Assembly (NCBI GenBank): GCA_023238725.1
Contig: CM041538.1
Span: 62,001 to 126,000 of the forward strand
Source of the DNA: Scortum barcoo
Taxonomy: Eukaryota; Chordata; Actinopteri; Centrarchiformes; Terapontidae
Length of the DNA stretch: 64,000 bases
Reading direction: 5' to 3'
The notes under the pieces are model-generated. The model saw only the letters and a list, made by a program, of their open reading frames with translations, ran no database searches and had not been told where the DNA came from. The number at the start of each line of letters is the position of its first letter. The stretch's first letter is position 1. Below, piece by piece: positions 43,993-53,050 of this stretch. The position numbers and the translations under genes were made by a program.

Positions 43993-44330
43993 TGGTTCCT
44001 CACTGATTCCGGTTGTGGTCCATCTGTCTGAGGTTCACTGGCCTGGTGGGGACATGATCTGTGTCTGTGTTGTGGAGAGAAGGTCGAGTGGCCCAGAGCT
44101 CCATATGAGGACATCTAGAGATGAGACCTGGACTCATGGACTTCATTTCCCATTATCCTGTGATACCTTCACACATGGACTAAACCCATGAACTCAGTTT
44201 AGCTACAATTTATTAAGACCCATGTATAACTCCATATATGATCAATAATGTACATGTGGCAGGGAGAGGGATCCCTTATCTGTGGCTCTTCCTCAGGGTT
44301 GTTGGGCTTTAAAAAAATAAACTTGATTTT
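43993..44330 (+). mobile_element. LINE 3' UTR copy, 5' truncated and internally deleted
   Basis: Collinear with 19770-20270 but lacks the GATGATGTTCTCTG to ATTGCACGTCTGTCC part and most of the region from TTTTTCCTGACTCG onward. It ends AAAAAATAAACTTGATTTTT. About 97% similar by eye to the 19.8-kb copy over the first 180 bases. Confidence 0.8.
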
Positions 44331-44348
44331 TAATTTTGATATTGATTT

Positions 44349-44408
44349 TGTGTGTGTGTGTGTATATATATTTATAGTGTATACATATACACACACACAC
44401 ACATATAT
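44349..44408. repeat. Compound (GT)n-(TA)n-(AC)n microsatellite
   Basis: GT run, short TATATAT core, then ACACACACACAC. Confidence 0.9.
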
Positions 44409-44479
44409 GTTTAACATTAAAAAACATTTACATAATGTAGCCAAGTGGATAGGGGTCACTGTGTTTTTTTTGTATCAGC

Positions 44480-45139
44480 TGTGCCCTAGTAGAATGTGCA
44501 ATGTCACTTTAAGGCCAGCCAGGTTGGAAATCTCGTGAGAACATGAGACTTGATATACGCGCGAACAGTCCTCCTAACGCAGGCAATGGTGAAGGTGTGT
44601 ATGAAGAGAATTGGATAAACCGTGTACCACAGTAGAGTACTTGACGGAGTTAAACGATTAGAGTGCAACGAGCCGACTGTCGGATGTTTGTGACTGAAGA
44701 CTTTGCACTTGTTTCTCGTCGGTAGAGGGTGTGTTTGTTTCATTTCCATTGCGCTGGGAGCAGACCTAGTTGGGCACGGGTCAGCGTAAGTGGCCACACA
44801 TAGTTTACTGAAGTCCTAGTTAAGATATTTTCGTGTTAAATATTGTTTATGATATTGTGTGTTATTACCTATGTAGAGGGGAGATAGAGAGCCGTGTGTG
44901 CTACGTCCAGGAGAGGGGTGAGACTCTCAAGCTACAAGCTAGGAGAGGAGTAAGTGAGCACATGATTTTGTTTTCTGATTAAAGTGTACTGTAAGTTGAT
45001 TTAAGATCACTGTAAAAATATATATTTGCCTCAAAATTAGAAAATTAATGCTGTCCTTGTTCGAGGTCAGTCGGGGTATTAAAGATCCACTAACATATAT
45101 TTCAATGTGTCCGGTCCTATCTTTTATGATCTGGCAACA
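44480..45139. repeat. Possible solo LTR (TG...CA bounded)
   Basis: A 660-base segment starting TGTGCCCTAGTAGAATGTG and ending GATCTGGCAACA, with a promoter-like GC-rich centre and internal ATTAAAG sequence. No second copy in the window confirms it and target duplications were not evident, so this is tentative. Confidence 0.3.
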
Positions 45140-46700
45140 TAAACTAAATTAACCTAATATAATGGTAGGGGATACACTGTGTGTGTGTATATATAAATAT
45201 ATACACACAGATACACACACACACACACACACACACAGAAATCATCCATGATGTTTACAGGCTTGGTTACTCAAATTAGCAAAATTAGCTTTCCTGCTAA
45301 TTTTTCTTCTCGCAATTTACACAGAATTATTACATCAGCATAACCATAACATACCATACATATGTGATATCTGAACTGCTTCATTACTGTAGCAACCTCA
45401 GCCTTAGATCACACTTTCTTTGGAACTCCTCTGGAATCATGCTCTTGACCCAGTCCATGGGCTCACTAGTTCCACACTGACACTGTGACTGCAGTGCCAC
45501 TGTCGTTGCATTCACATTCACTGTCCTTGGCCTCAGGGTCACTTTGTCGTCTAAGAAAAGATATTAATAAAACTCACATAAATAACTGGATATTTCTTTG
45601 TTTGTAAAATATTTTTGGTTTAATTATTTTAAAGCCACAATTCTGTGGCTTTAAATCTTTAAAGCCACAATTCTGTGGCTTTAAATGGTGTAAACTAAAG
45701 CCAAACTCAGTTGACCTCAGTCGTCATCTGTAACAGATAAACCACAAAGGACACGGACAATAAACAGACAGGTACTGGGAATGTACCACTAGAGAGGATA
45801 TTTACGGGCTTGAATAAAAGAAGCCATTCCACTTTGGTCAAAAAGACTGAGGGCAAAACTTTACTTTGAACCTCATTAGATAACTTAGTCAGACACAGAA
45901 CACAAATACAAATATTAAACAACCTCAATATTAAATACTCTCATCCTCAACCCTCAATATATAAAGACCCTGCAAATAAGGAAAAAATAAGATCTAATAG
46001 TTTTAAGACAGGATGAGGCAGCCTGTGTACCATTACATGAAATGTGTCATAGCTGTGTTTGGCTACAGACCATAAATATCTTTTATTATGATATACCTCT
46101 TCAGTGCCTTCAATAGCCTCAGTACCAACAGTTTGCTTGTAGTAGGATGTTATAATTAACAAGGTTTCCATCCACTGGATGTAAATATGCAATCTACCAT
46201 AAGCACTTTACACATCTCTGCTGTGGTAATGTAGCTGTGTTCATTATTGTGACCAGTCTGAGTCACCGTAACTATAGGTGATCTTATGTCTCGTACTACA
46301 AACAAACACAGATGGAGCTTCCCTTCCACAGTTAAGTACCTCATCCTGGCGTTAGGGTTTATATGGTCTTCCAAGTGACACAACGCATTTTTATAGACTT
46401 AACACAGTAACATTCAAAACTTTTTTAAACTGTAAACATTGGTCACTTGTCAGCTTCATCAGCTTATTCCTTTTCAAAAAGACTTTTCAACATTTTTTTT
46501 TTTGGTGCAAAATTTGCACCAATATTGCTTGTCAGAAGGGATGAAAAGTGCATAACATTTGCATTTACTTTGTAATTCTGCACTTCCTACTGTGTATTTC
46601 TTCTACTGGGTTGAGCGTGCAGCCCCGCCTCTCACACTGGTTTACACCATGGTGCAGTTGTTTTCCACATCCAGTTCCATATCCAATTTTTAACTGACGG
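45140..46700. other. No gene recognised; contains microsatellite and a 31-bp duplication
   Basis: A (GT)n-(AC)n microsatellite lies at 45177-45237. At 45630-45690 the phrase AAAGCCACAATTCTGTGGCT is tandemly duplicated; each unit is itself palindromic (AGCCACA..TGTGGCT). Nothing else is recognised. Confidence 0.5.
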
Positions 46701-48139
46701 AGGTCTGGACACACCTTGGTGCTGGCATAACATCTAGAGTCGACATACGCAAAGAAACTGATCCTTGAGAGTGTTCAACAGGATTCGTACCTCGATGAGT
46801 ATGCTGCTCTTCAATCCAGTGGAGAAATTCCCAATTCAAGCCAAATCTTGAACCTAGACCCCTTCTTAAGTGAAGGTCTGTTGAGAGTTGGGGGACGCCT
46901 GTGACACGCCTCTCTTGAGTCAAAGGTGAAAAATCCAATTATCCTCCCGAAGCACAATCATGTCACCAGGCTGCTCGTGGAGCATTACCACATGAAAGTG
47001 AAACACCAAGGGCGACAGTTCACAGAAGGAGCGGTCAGGGCAGCTGGACTGTGGATTGTTTCAGCCAAAAAGCTAATCAGCTCAGTTTTGCATCGCTGTG
47101 TGACAATTCGAAAGCTCAGAGGGAAATTAGAAGTGCAGAAAATGGCTGACCTTCCACCAGAGCGGCTTGACACATCTCCACCTTTCTCCTTTGTGGGACT
47201 GGATGTGTTTGGACCGTGGACAGTAGTCACTCATCGCACTCGAGGAGGTGCTGCACAGAGCAAAAGGTGGGCCATTCTCTTCACATGTATGAGCACCAGA
47301 GGTGTTCATATCAAAGTTATCGAATCTTTGGATGGAACCAGCTGCATCAATGCCTTGCGAAGGTTTTTTGCAGTGAGGGGGGCAGCAAAGCAGCTCATGT
47401 CAGACAGAGGTACTAACTTTGTTGCAGCCAGCTCAGAACTGGGCATGGAATGTCCAGCTGAACGGCAAACCAGTATCCTGAGGTACCTCCATTGCAATGG
47501 TTGCACATGGAAGTTCAACCCTCCACATGCGTCCCACATGGGAGGTGTGTGGGAACGCATGATTGGTGTGACACGCAGAATCCTAGACTCTATGCTTTTG
47601 CAAAACAAACACACTCGTCTGACACATGACGTGCTTTGTACCTTGATGGCAGAGGTGTCTGCTATAATCAACGCACGACCCTTGATAACTGTTTCATCTG
47701 ATCCCTCTTCTTCAGTCCTGCTTTCCCCTAACATTCTCTTGACCCAGAAGCCAGGTTTACCTGCTACACCTGGGAACTTCACAGGGAAAGATCTTCTGAT
47801 ATGCCAATGGAGACAAGTTCAAGCGCTGGCAAACAAATTCTGGAACCGACGGAGAGAGGAATATATCAGCACACTACATCCCCGGCGCAAGTGATTCAAG
47901 ACGCATCACAATCTGCAACCCGGCGATGTTGTGCTACTGAAGCAGAGCCAAGCTCCAAGGAATGAGTGGCCAATGGCTCTGGTTATGACTGCCTTTCTGA
48001 GCAGCGATGGGAGGGTTTGTTGAGGACATCAACTCAGGGTACACCGAAGACCTACCTGCGACCTATCTCTGAAGTCATCCTCCTTTTAGAGAAGGACTGA
48101 AACAAAGCAGTGGCTTAAGTCTAGGCCAGACGGGGAGTG
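46701..48139 (+). mobile_element. BEL/Pao retrotransposon fragment (RNase H-integrase linker to end of pol)
   Basis: 46740-46925 encodes the linker QQDSYLDEYAALQSSGEIPN and LSEGLLRVGGRL, then an in-frame TGA. The integrase open frame follows (separate entry). After its stop, shifted frames read THHNLQPGDVVLLKQSQAPR and VHRRPTCDLS, the DUF5641-like end of Pao pol. A GGGGAG purine run then TGTTCTGCCC at about 48135-48145 may mark the 3' LTR start. Gag, protease, reverse transcriptase and the 5' LTR are absent. Confidence 0.85.
46926..47894 (+). pseudogene. BEL/Pao integrase, 322-codon open frame
   Basis: Longest intact transposon frame in the window. An N-terminal zinc-binding-like part (HNHVTRLLVEHYHMKVKHQG, later HRCVTIRKLRGK) has Ile where the last Cys of the CxxC pair is expected, so the finger is probably lost. 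The catalytic core is complete for the acidic triad: Asp in FVGLDVFGPW, Asp in LMSDRGTNFVAA and Glu in MGGVWERMIGV. It ends LANKFWNRRREEYISTL, then a stop where Pao proteins normally continue. As an isolated fragment without 5' pol or LTRs it cannot move by itself. Confidence 0.85.
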
Positions 48140-48424
48140 TTCTGCCCTCTATTTCATGTTATCATAGCGGCTGTTGTATTGTAAATTCACAGGGCAAATA
48201 TAAATAAAATAAAGTAAGTGTTTATTCTTAGAGATTTTTTACAGAAAGTTGAATTTGGGGATTGTGGGGGATTGGGCCCAGCTGCTCCCAATCTGGATTG
48301 CGTGCTGCAATCACCTGTCACTGCACCTCAGAAAGAACAGAAGATTGGTTACACCCCACACAGGTACCCTAAGCAGGGGCCGTCACAGTGACAACATGTA
48401 ACATGTAAGATTGAAATAGACTGG
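48140..48424. other. Between Pao fragment and L1-like LINE
   Basis: Short region with an AATAAAATAAAGT polyadenylation-like motif at 48204-48216, possibly Pao LTR remnant. Confidence 0.35.
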
Positions 48425-48521
48425 AGGCTTCCGGGTGACGCTATGGAGTAGATAGACGTGTAGACTCGTAGCTCCACCAGACCCGTTAATAATTAGCCAA
48501 GAAAATAATGAAAAACGATAA

Positions 48522-49634
48522 ATGACTACCAGACTGCAGGAAAAGGCTGCTAAAGGAATGAGTTCCAGTCAGAAAACAAACAAGAAAGACATGAAAGTCG
48601 GTAAAAATGACGACGTTATAACAGCTTCCAAGCAGCTAACGTTAGCCGAAGCTACACCACTGAAACCCGTCAGTGACGACGGCGGGGATTCTGTGATGCT
48701 GGCGGAGCTGAGAAAACTTCGACAGGAGAACAGTGACTTCTTTCGGGATTTGAAAACCTCTCTCTACCGTGTGGAGTCTTTCATGGAGGAACTAAAACGA
48801 ACTGAACTAACGAACGACTGACCGATGCAGAGAACAGAGTAAGTGCAGCGGAAGACAGAAGTATACGGCAGGAGAGGGCACAGCACTACCTGTTACAGAG
48901 AGAGGCTAATCTCACTGCCAAATGTGATGACATGGAAAACAGACACCGCTGCAACAACATCAGGCTGTATGGAGTTCCAGAAGGCGTGGAGAAGGACAAC
49001 ATGATATCTTTTTTAACAGACTTTCTGAGCACTTCGTTAGAGTTTCAAGAAGAAGTCGACATTAAACTAGAGAGAGCACAGAGCGCTAGGCCCGAAGCCC
49101 AAAGCCGCAGCTGCACCACCGAGATCCATTATAGCTCGGTTTCTGGACTTTAATGTGAAACAAAAGGTGCTGCTGTAGGCTTGGAAGCAAAGAAATATTC
49201 AGTTCCGAGAGCACACGATCTACTTTGACCATGATTATTCGCCTCACTTGCAGAGGAAAAGGAAGAAAGTCTGAGAGGTTATAAAAAAGTTAAAAGAAAG
49301 CAACATCAGGGCTCAGTCTCCATACCCAGCCCAGCTAAGACTCTTCTTGGAAGGTGGCATCCAAGAAGAGTCTTAGCTGGGCTAGGTATGGAGACTGTTC
49401 CCCTCACTCCTGGAGGCACACTCAACATTGAAAGAACTTGGTATCGAAACAGCAATGGAGGACCGGGCAATACTGCAAAGGGAGCTGACACGAGAGGGGT
49501 GGACAATACAGAAGAACTGGAGGAAGAACCAACAGCTGAATCCAGCGGCGATCAGAGCCATCATTCAGGGCGACAATAGACAAGAATTATTGGTCATGAG
49601 TAAAGATGAAACCACTATAAGAATAGACCTGTGA
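48522..49634 (+). pseudogene. L1-like ORF1 (RNA-binding protein), disrupted
   Basis: 48522-48818 encodes a Lys-rich N-terminus and the start of a coiled coil (ELRKLRQENSDFFRDLKTSL, YRVESFMEELKRTE). After a frameshift comes the RRM-type segment MENRHRCNNIRLYGVPEGVE. At 49314-49397 an inverted duplication interrupts the frame. The C-terminal domain follows (HSTLKELGIETAMEDRAILQ, LTREGWTIQKNWRKNQQ), ending near 49634. In L1 elements this protein coats its own RNA as a trimer. Confidence 0.85.
49314..49397. repeat. 38-bp inverted duplication with 8-base loop
   Basis: Arms 49314-49351 and 49360-49397 are reverse complements at 37 of 38 positions, separated by AGGTGGCA. The left arm is in frame with ORF1 (PYPAQLRLFLE); the right arm is its inverted copy and breaks the frame. 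Confidence 0.95.
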
Positions 49635-49677
49635 CGAAATAATGACAAAAGACACTTAGAGACTGGACTGGTGATGA

Positions 49678-49708
49678 ACAATAATAATAATAATAATAAT
49701 AAATAATA
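49678..49708. repeat. (AAT)n microsatellite
   Basis: About ten AAT units in the inter-ORF spacer of the L1-like LINE. Confidence 0.9.
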
Positions 49709-50194
49709 ACAACATAAAGAAAGAGACCACGAGACTGGAATTGTGATGAAGAATAAAAAGAAAAAGACACTATGAGATTGGTCCTGCTGGGAACAAGGTC
49801 TGGCACTACGAGACCAGATCAGGAATGAGTAAAAACAGGGATATGATAAGACGAAATGGGACCTTTGTTTATCGTAAGTTACTGATTGCTAATAATGGAC
49901 TCAGGCTATAGTATCACTATAAGAAAATAAGCTGAGTAAAAGGGTTGGTGTGGGATTGGGGGGGAAATGACCATCAACTAGTATGAGGCGAACTTCGGTA
50001 TCAGGGCGACGTGAGGACATTCCTGGGACAACCTGGTGGACTGTCGCTGCTGCACTTTGTGCACTCTACCCAGAGAGACCTTTCTCTCTGCCCAGTGAAG
50101 ATCAGGAGTGGAGATCCCTCTGTTATTAAGGTACAGTTTAAAGAAGAAATATTAAAACAACATGTCTATATAAAAATATTATAAGTTTATATAA

Positions 50195-51480
50195 ATGGAC
50201 AAGTTGACGGTGGTTAGTTACAATATAAATGGAATTAATCATCCCATAAAGAGAAAGAAAATTATGAACCAGCTGAAAAGATTAAACTGTTCAATCGCAT
50301 TACTTCAGGAGACCCACCTTAATGATACAGAACACAAAAAGCTTAGAAGGGATTGGGTAGGGCAGGTTTTCAGTGCTTCATATGAAAAGGGTAAAAAAAA
50401 AGAGGAGTTGCAATTCTGCAATCACTTGGTTTTACTTCAGAAAACATGTATGAAGACAAGAAGGGGCGCTACATTTTGGTTGCGGGTACAATCAGAGGTG
50501 ATAAGATGTCCTGTTTAAACATTTACGCACCAAATGAAGACGACCCCAGCTTCTTTAAAGAAATTACAGCTCTTTTAACCACTCATGCCAGAGGATTTAC
50601 CATAGGGGGGGGGATTTTAATTGTGTGTTAAATCAAAAGTTAGATAAACATCCATTTGGGCAGGGACCTATACTACAGAAAACTAAAATATTGTGCAATA
50701 TGATTGAGGAACTAGGTCTGGTACATATATGGCGTCAAAAACACCCCAAAGAGCGTGATCATCCTTTTTTTTCAAAGGTTCACAAAGACTACTCCAGGAT
50801 AGATTTTTTCTGTGTGTTAAAAAGCGATGCCTATAAAGTTATAGATTGTCATATTGAACCCATAAGAATATCAGACCATGGTCCAGTGGTTATGTCAATA
50901 AATTTAGTGAACGAAAAACTGCCTAAATAGTGGAGAATGAATGTTTCACTTCTAAATCATCTAGAGATAGTTCAAAGTATTAAAAAAGATTGGAACGAAT
51001 ATATGGAACACAATGACAATGGGGCAGTCTCAGTATCCATATTATGGGAAGCGGCAAAAGTTGTGCTAAGGGGGAAATTAATTGCTCTATCATCCAAAAT
51101 TAAAAAAGATTGTGATAACGAACAAGGAAAGTTAGAAAAACTCATACAGGAGAAAAGGAGCATAAAAAGACAAATAACGAGAATATTTTGAAATCTCTTA
51201 GCCAGCACAGACAAAAATTAAGTTACCCAAATGAACTGTAAGCGATTCCAAAGCAATGAGAGATCCAATCACAAAAAAGGAAATTGAGGAAACCATAAAA
51301 AATTTAAAGAATAATAAGGCACCGGGAGTAGATGGATACCCAGGTGAATTTTATAAGTGTTTTCAAGGTGAGGTTACACCCCTCTTACAAAGAGTATTCA
51401 ATTATGCCCTTACAAAGAATCATTTATTGTCATCATGTTTTCACATGACGAAATTGGTATTGGTGACTTCCAGCTTTAAA
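50195..51480 (+). pseudogene. L1-like ORF2 (endonuclease and start of reverse transcriptase), disrupted
   Basis: Starts at ATG 50195 with VVSYNINGINHPIKRKKIMN and IALLQETHLND (catalytic Asn and Glu of an APE-type endonuclease). A frameshift in the A-run near 50390 is followed by LNIYAPNEDDPSFF, then a shift at a G-run near 50610 splits the GGDFN motif. Next come YSRIDFFCVL and RISDHGPVVM (catalytic Asp-His). The linker has a stop at 51189, and ITKKEIEETIKNLKNNKAPG with VDGYPGEFYK begins the reverse transcriptase. Sequence identity ends near 51480. Confidence 0.88.
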
Positions 51481-51557
51481 TGTAAATATAGTAAAAAGAA
51501 TAATAATAGTAAGTAAAAATAGTAAGTAATAATAATAATAATATATACAGTAGGGGG

Positions 51558-51681
51558 GTGGGTCAGTTGTTCAAGTGCAGTCAATAGGGGAAAATGCATT
51601 GTACAGCTCTGGGGAAAAAGCTGTTTTTCAGTCTGCTAGTTGTTGTCTTTATGTTTCTGTACCATTTTCCAGAGAGAAGCA
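51558..51681. mobile_element. Possible L2-like LINE scrap cut by the assembly gap
   Basis: Text such as GCTCTGGGGAAAAAGCTGTTTTTCAGTCTGCTAG and the following CTGTACCATTTTCCAGAGAG resembles the antisense 3' part of fish L2-like LINEs. Short and degraded. Confidence 0.4.
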
Positions 51682-52181
51682 NNNNNNNNNNNNNNNNNNN
51701 NNNNNNNNNNNNNNNNNNNNNNNNNNNNNNNNNNNNNNNNNNNNNNNNNNNNNNNNNNNNNNNNNNNNNNNNNNNNNNNNNNNNNNNNNNNNNNNNNNNN
51801 NNNNNNNNNNNNNNNNNNNNNNNNNNNNNNNNNNNNNNNNNNNNNNNNNNNNNNNNNNNNNNNNNNNNNNNNNNNNNNNNNNNNNNNNNNNNNNNNNNNN
51901 NNNNNNNNNNNNNNNNNNNNNNNNNNNNNNNNNNNNNNNNNNNNNNNNNNNNNNNNNNNNNNNNNNNNNNNNNNNNNNNNNNNNNNNNNNNNNNNNNNNN
52001 NNNNNNNNNNNNNNNNNNNNNNNNNNNNNNNNNNNNNNNNNNNNNNNNNNNNNNNNNNNNNNNNNNNNNNNNNNNNNNNNNNNNNNNNNNNNNNNNNNNN
52101 NNNNNNNNNNNNNNNNNNNNNNNNNNNNNNNNNNNNNNNNNNNNNNNNNNNNNNNNNNNNNNNNNNNNNNNNNNNNNNNNN
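51682..52181. other. Assembly gap (500 N)
   Basis: Exactly 500 N, which suggests a fixed placeholder rather than a measured gap length. Sequence on either side shows no shared element, so missing material of unknown size may lie here. Confidence 0.99.
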
Positions 52182-52547
52182 CGGCACGGCGGCCGATCAG
52201 GTTTTGACACTTGAACCGCCAACATTACTAATTGTACTGTGTTGCACTCCCTCTTGTAAAATGGTAAAGATAAATCTATACCAATAACCACCACCGGGTA
52301 ACATTTACGCTATATAAAAATGCTTAATGTTTAATTAAATAACTCACCCTTTGACGATCAAGTGTAATTGCAGGAGCTGAAATGCCTCTCAAAAGCCTTG
52401 TTTTTCTGCACCAAATTAAGCTCTGGTGTTGCTCCTCCTTTGCCGATTAACTCAAATTTTTCATTAAAAGTTCATTTTCAGACTGGTTACTTCCATCATG
52501 AATCGACAGGCTAGCTAGCTAGTGTACTGGACTCGTACACCGTTGCC
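52182..52547. other. No gene recognised
   Basis: Intergenic sequence after the gap, with a short CTAGCTAGCTAG run at 52511-52522. Confidence 0.5.
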
Positions 52548-52990
52548 CAGCTTGTGATTGACCAATTGTACATATTGCCCTTGAGCTAACCCTAACTTTG
52601 CATGACAAGTTCCGCCCGGTGGGGACACTGCAGGGCGAACTTACAAGTCATAGACAAGTTAGGTGTTAGCTCAAGGCAAGCAATATGATTGGTCAATTTT
52701 ACTGTCATTTGAAATCAGTCTCTCATTGAATTCCGATTGCTGGGCCCTCTGTAAATTTGTAACAGGACCACCAATCAGACATCTGAAAGCAGGTATACTA
52801 GCAACTGCAGAGGAGGCAAAATCTTGATAACTTGACAATGGTGCATTTTCATTTAACTCTTTAGATTCCAACAAAGTGAACAGTTTTGAGGGGTTTATTT
52901 CTTTATAAACATGTTGTTTCTATGTTGATTATCAAATTATGTATTGATAAAAAAATACAGAGTTGATTGCTTTTTACATATTATTTTTAA
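52548..52990. repeat. Unclassified dispersed repeat, copy 2, with an inserted foldback
   Basis: Collinear with 10541-10900 at both ends. Between CAGCTTGTGATTG and the CATTTGAAATCAGTCTCTC block lies a foldback: arms 52557-52611 and 52638-52697 are imperfect reverse complements (ATTGACCAAT, TGAGCTAAC and GACAAGTT shared) around a GC-rich 26-base loop. Copy 1 has unrelated sequence at this point. Confidence 0.75.
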
Positions 52991-52996
52991 ATGCAA

Positions 52997-53000
52997 ACAC

Positions 53001-53048
<48 letters not shown>
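52997..53048. repeat. (CA)n-(TA)n microsatellite
   Basis: CA run, CATACA, then an AT run (about 53020-53048) directly abutting the 3' tail of the minus-strand RTE-like LINE. Confidence 0.95.

Positions 53049-53050
<2 letters not shown>

Larger units (their letters stand above)
48425..51480 (+). mobile_element. L1/Tx1-like LINE, truncated within reverse transcriptase
   Basis: Ordered as 5' leader, ORF1, inter-ORF spacer and ORF2 endonuclease through the start of the reverse transcriptase, then truncated at about 51480. Both ORFs are frameshifted. Having the 5' end but lacking the 3' half is the reverse of usual 5' truncation, so the 3' part was probably deleted later or lies across the assembly gap region. 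Confidence 0.88.

Noticed and set aside
44480..45139. 5' LTR of the BEL/Pao fragment at 46.7-48.1 kb
   Set aside because: Its TGTGCCCTAG start does not match the candidate 3' LTR start TGTTCTGCCC after the Pao pol fragment.
51575..52294. Several open frames of 180-237 codons on both strands
   Set aside because: They are made almost wholly of X from the 500-N gap and carry no information.
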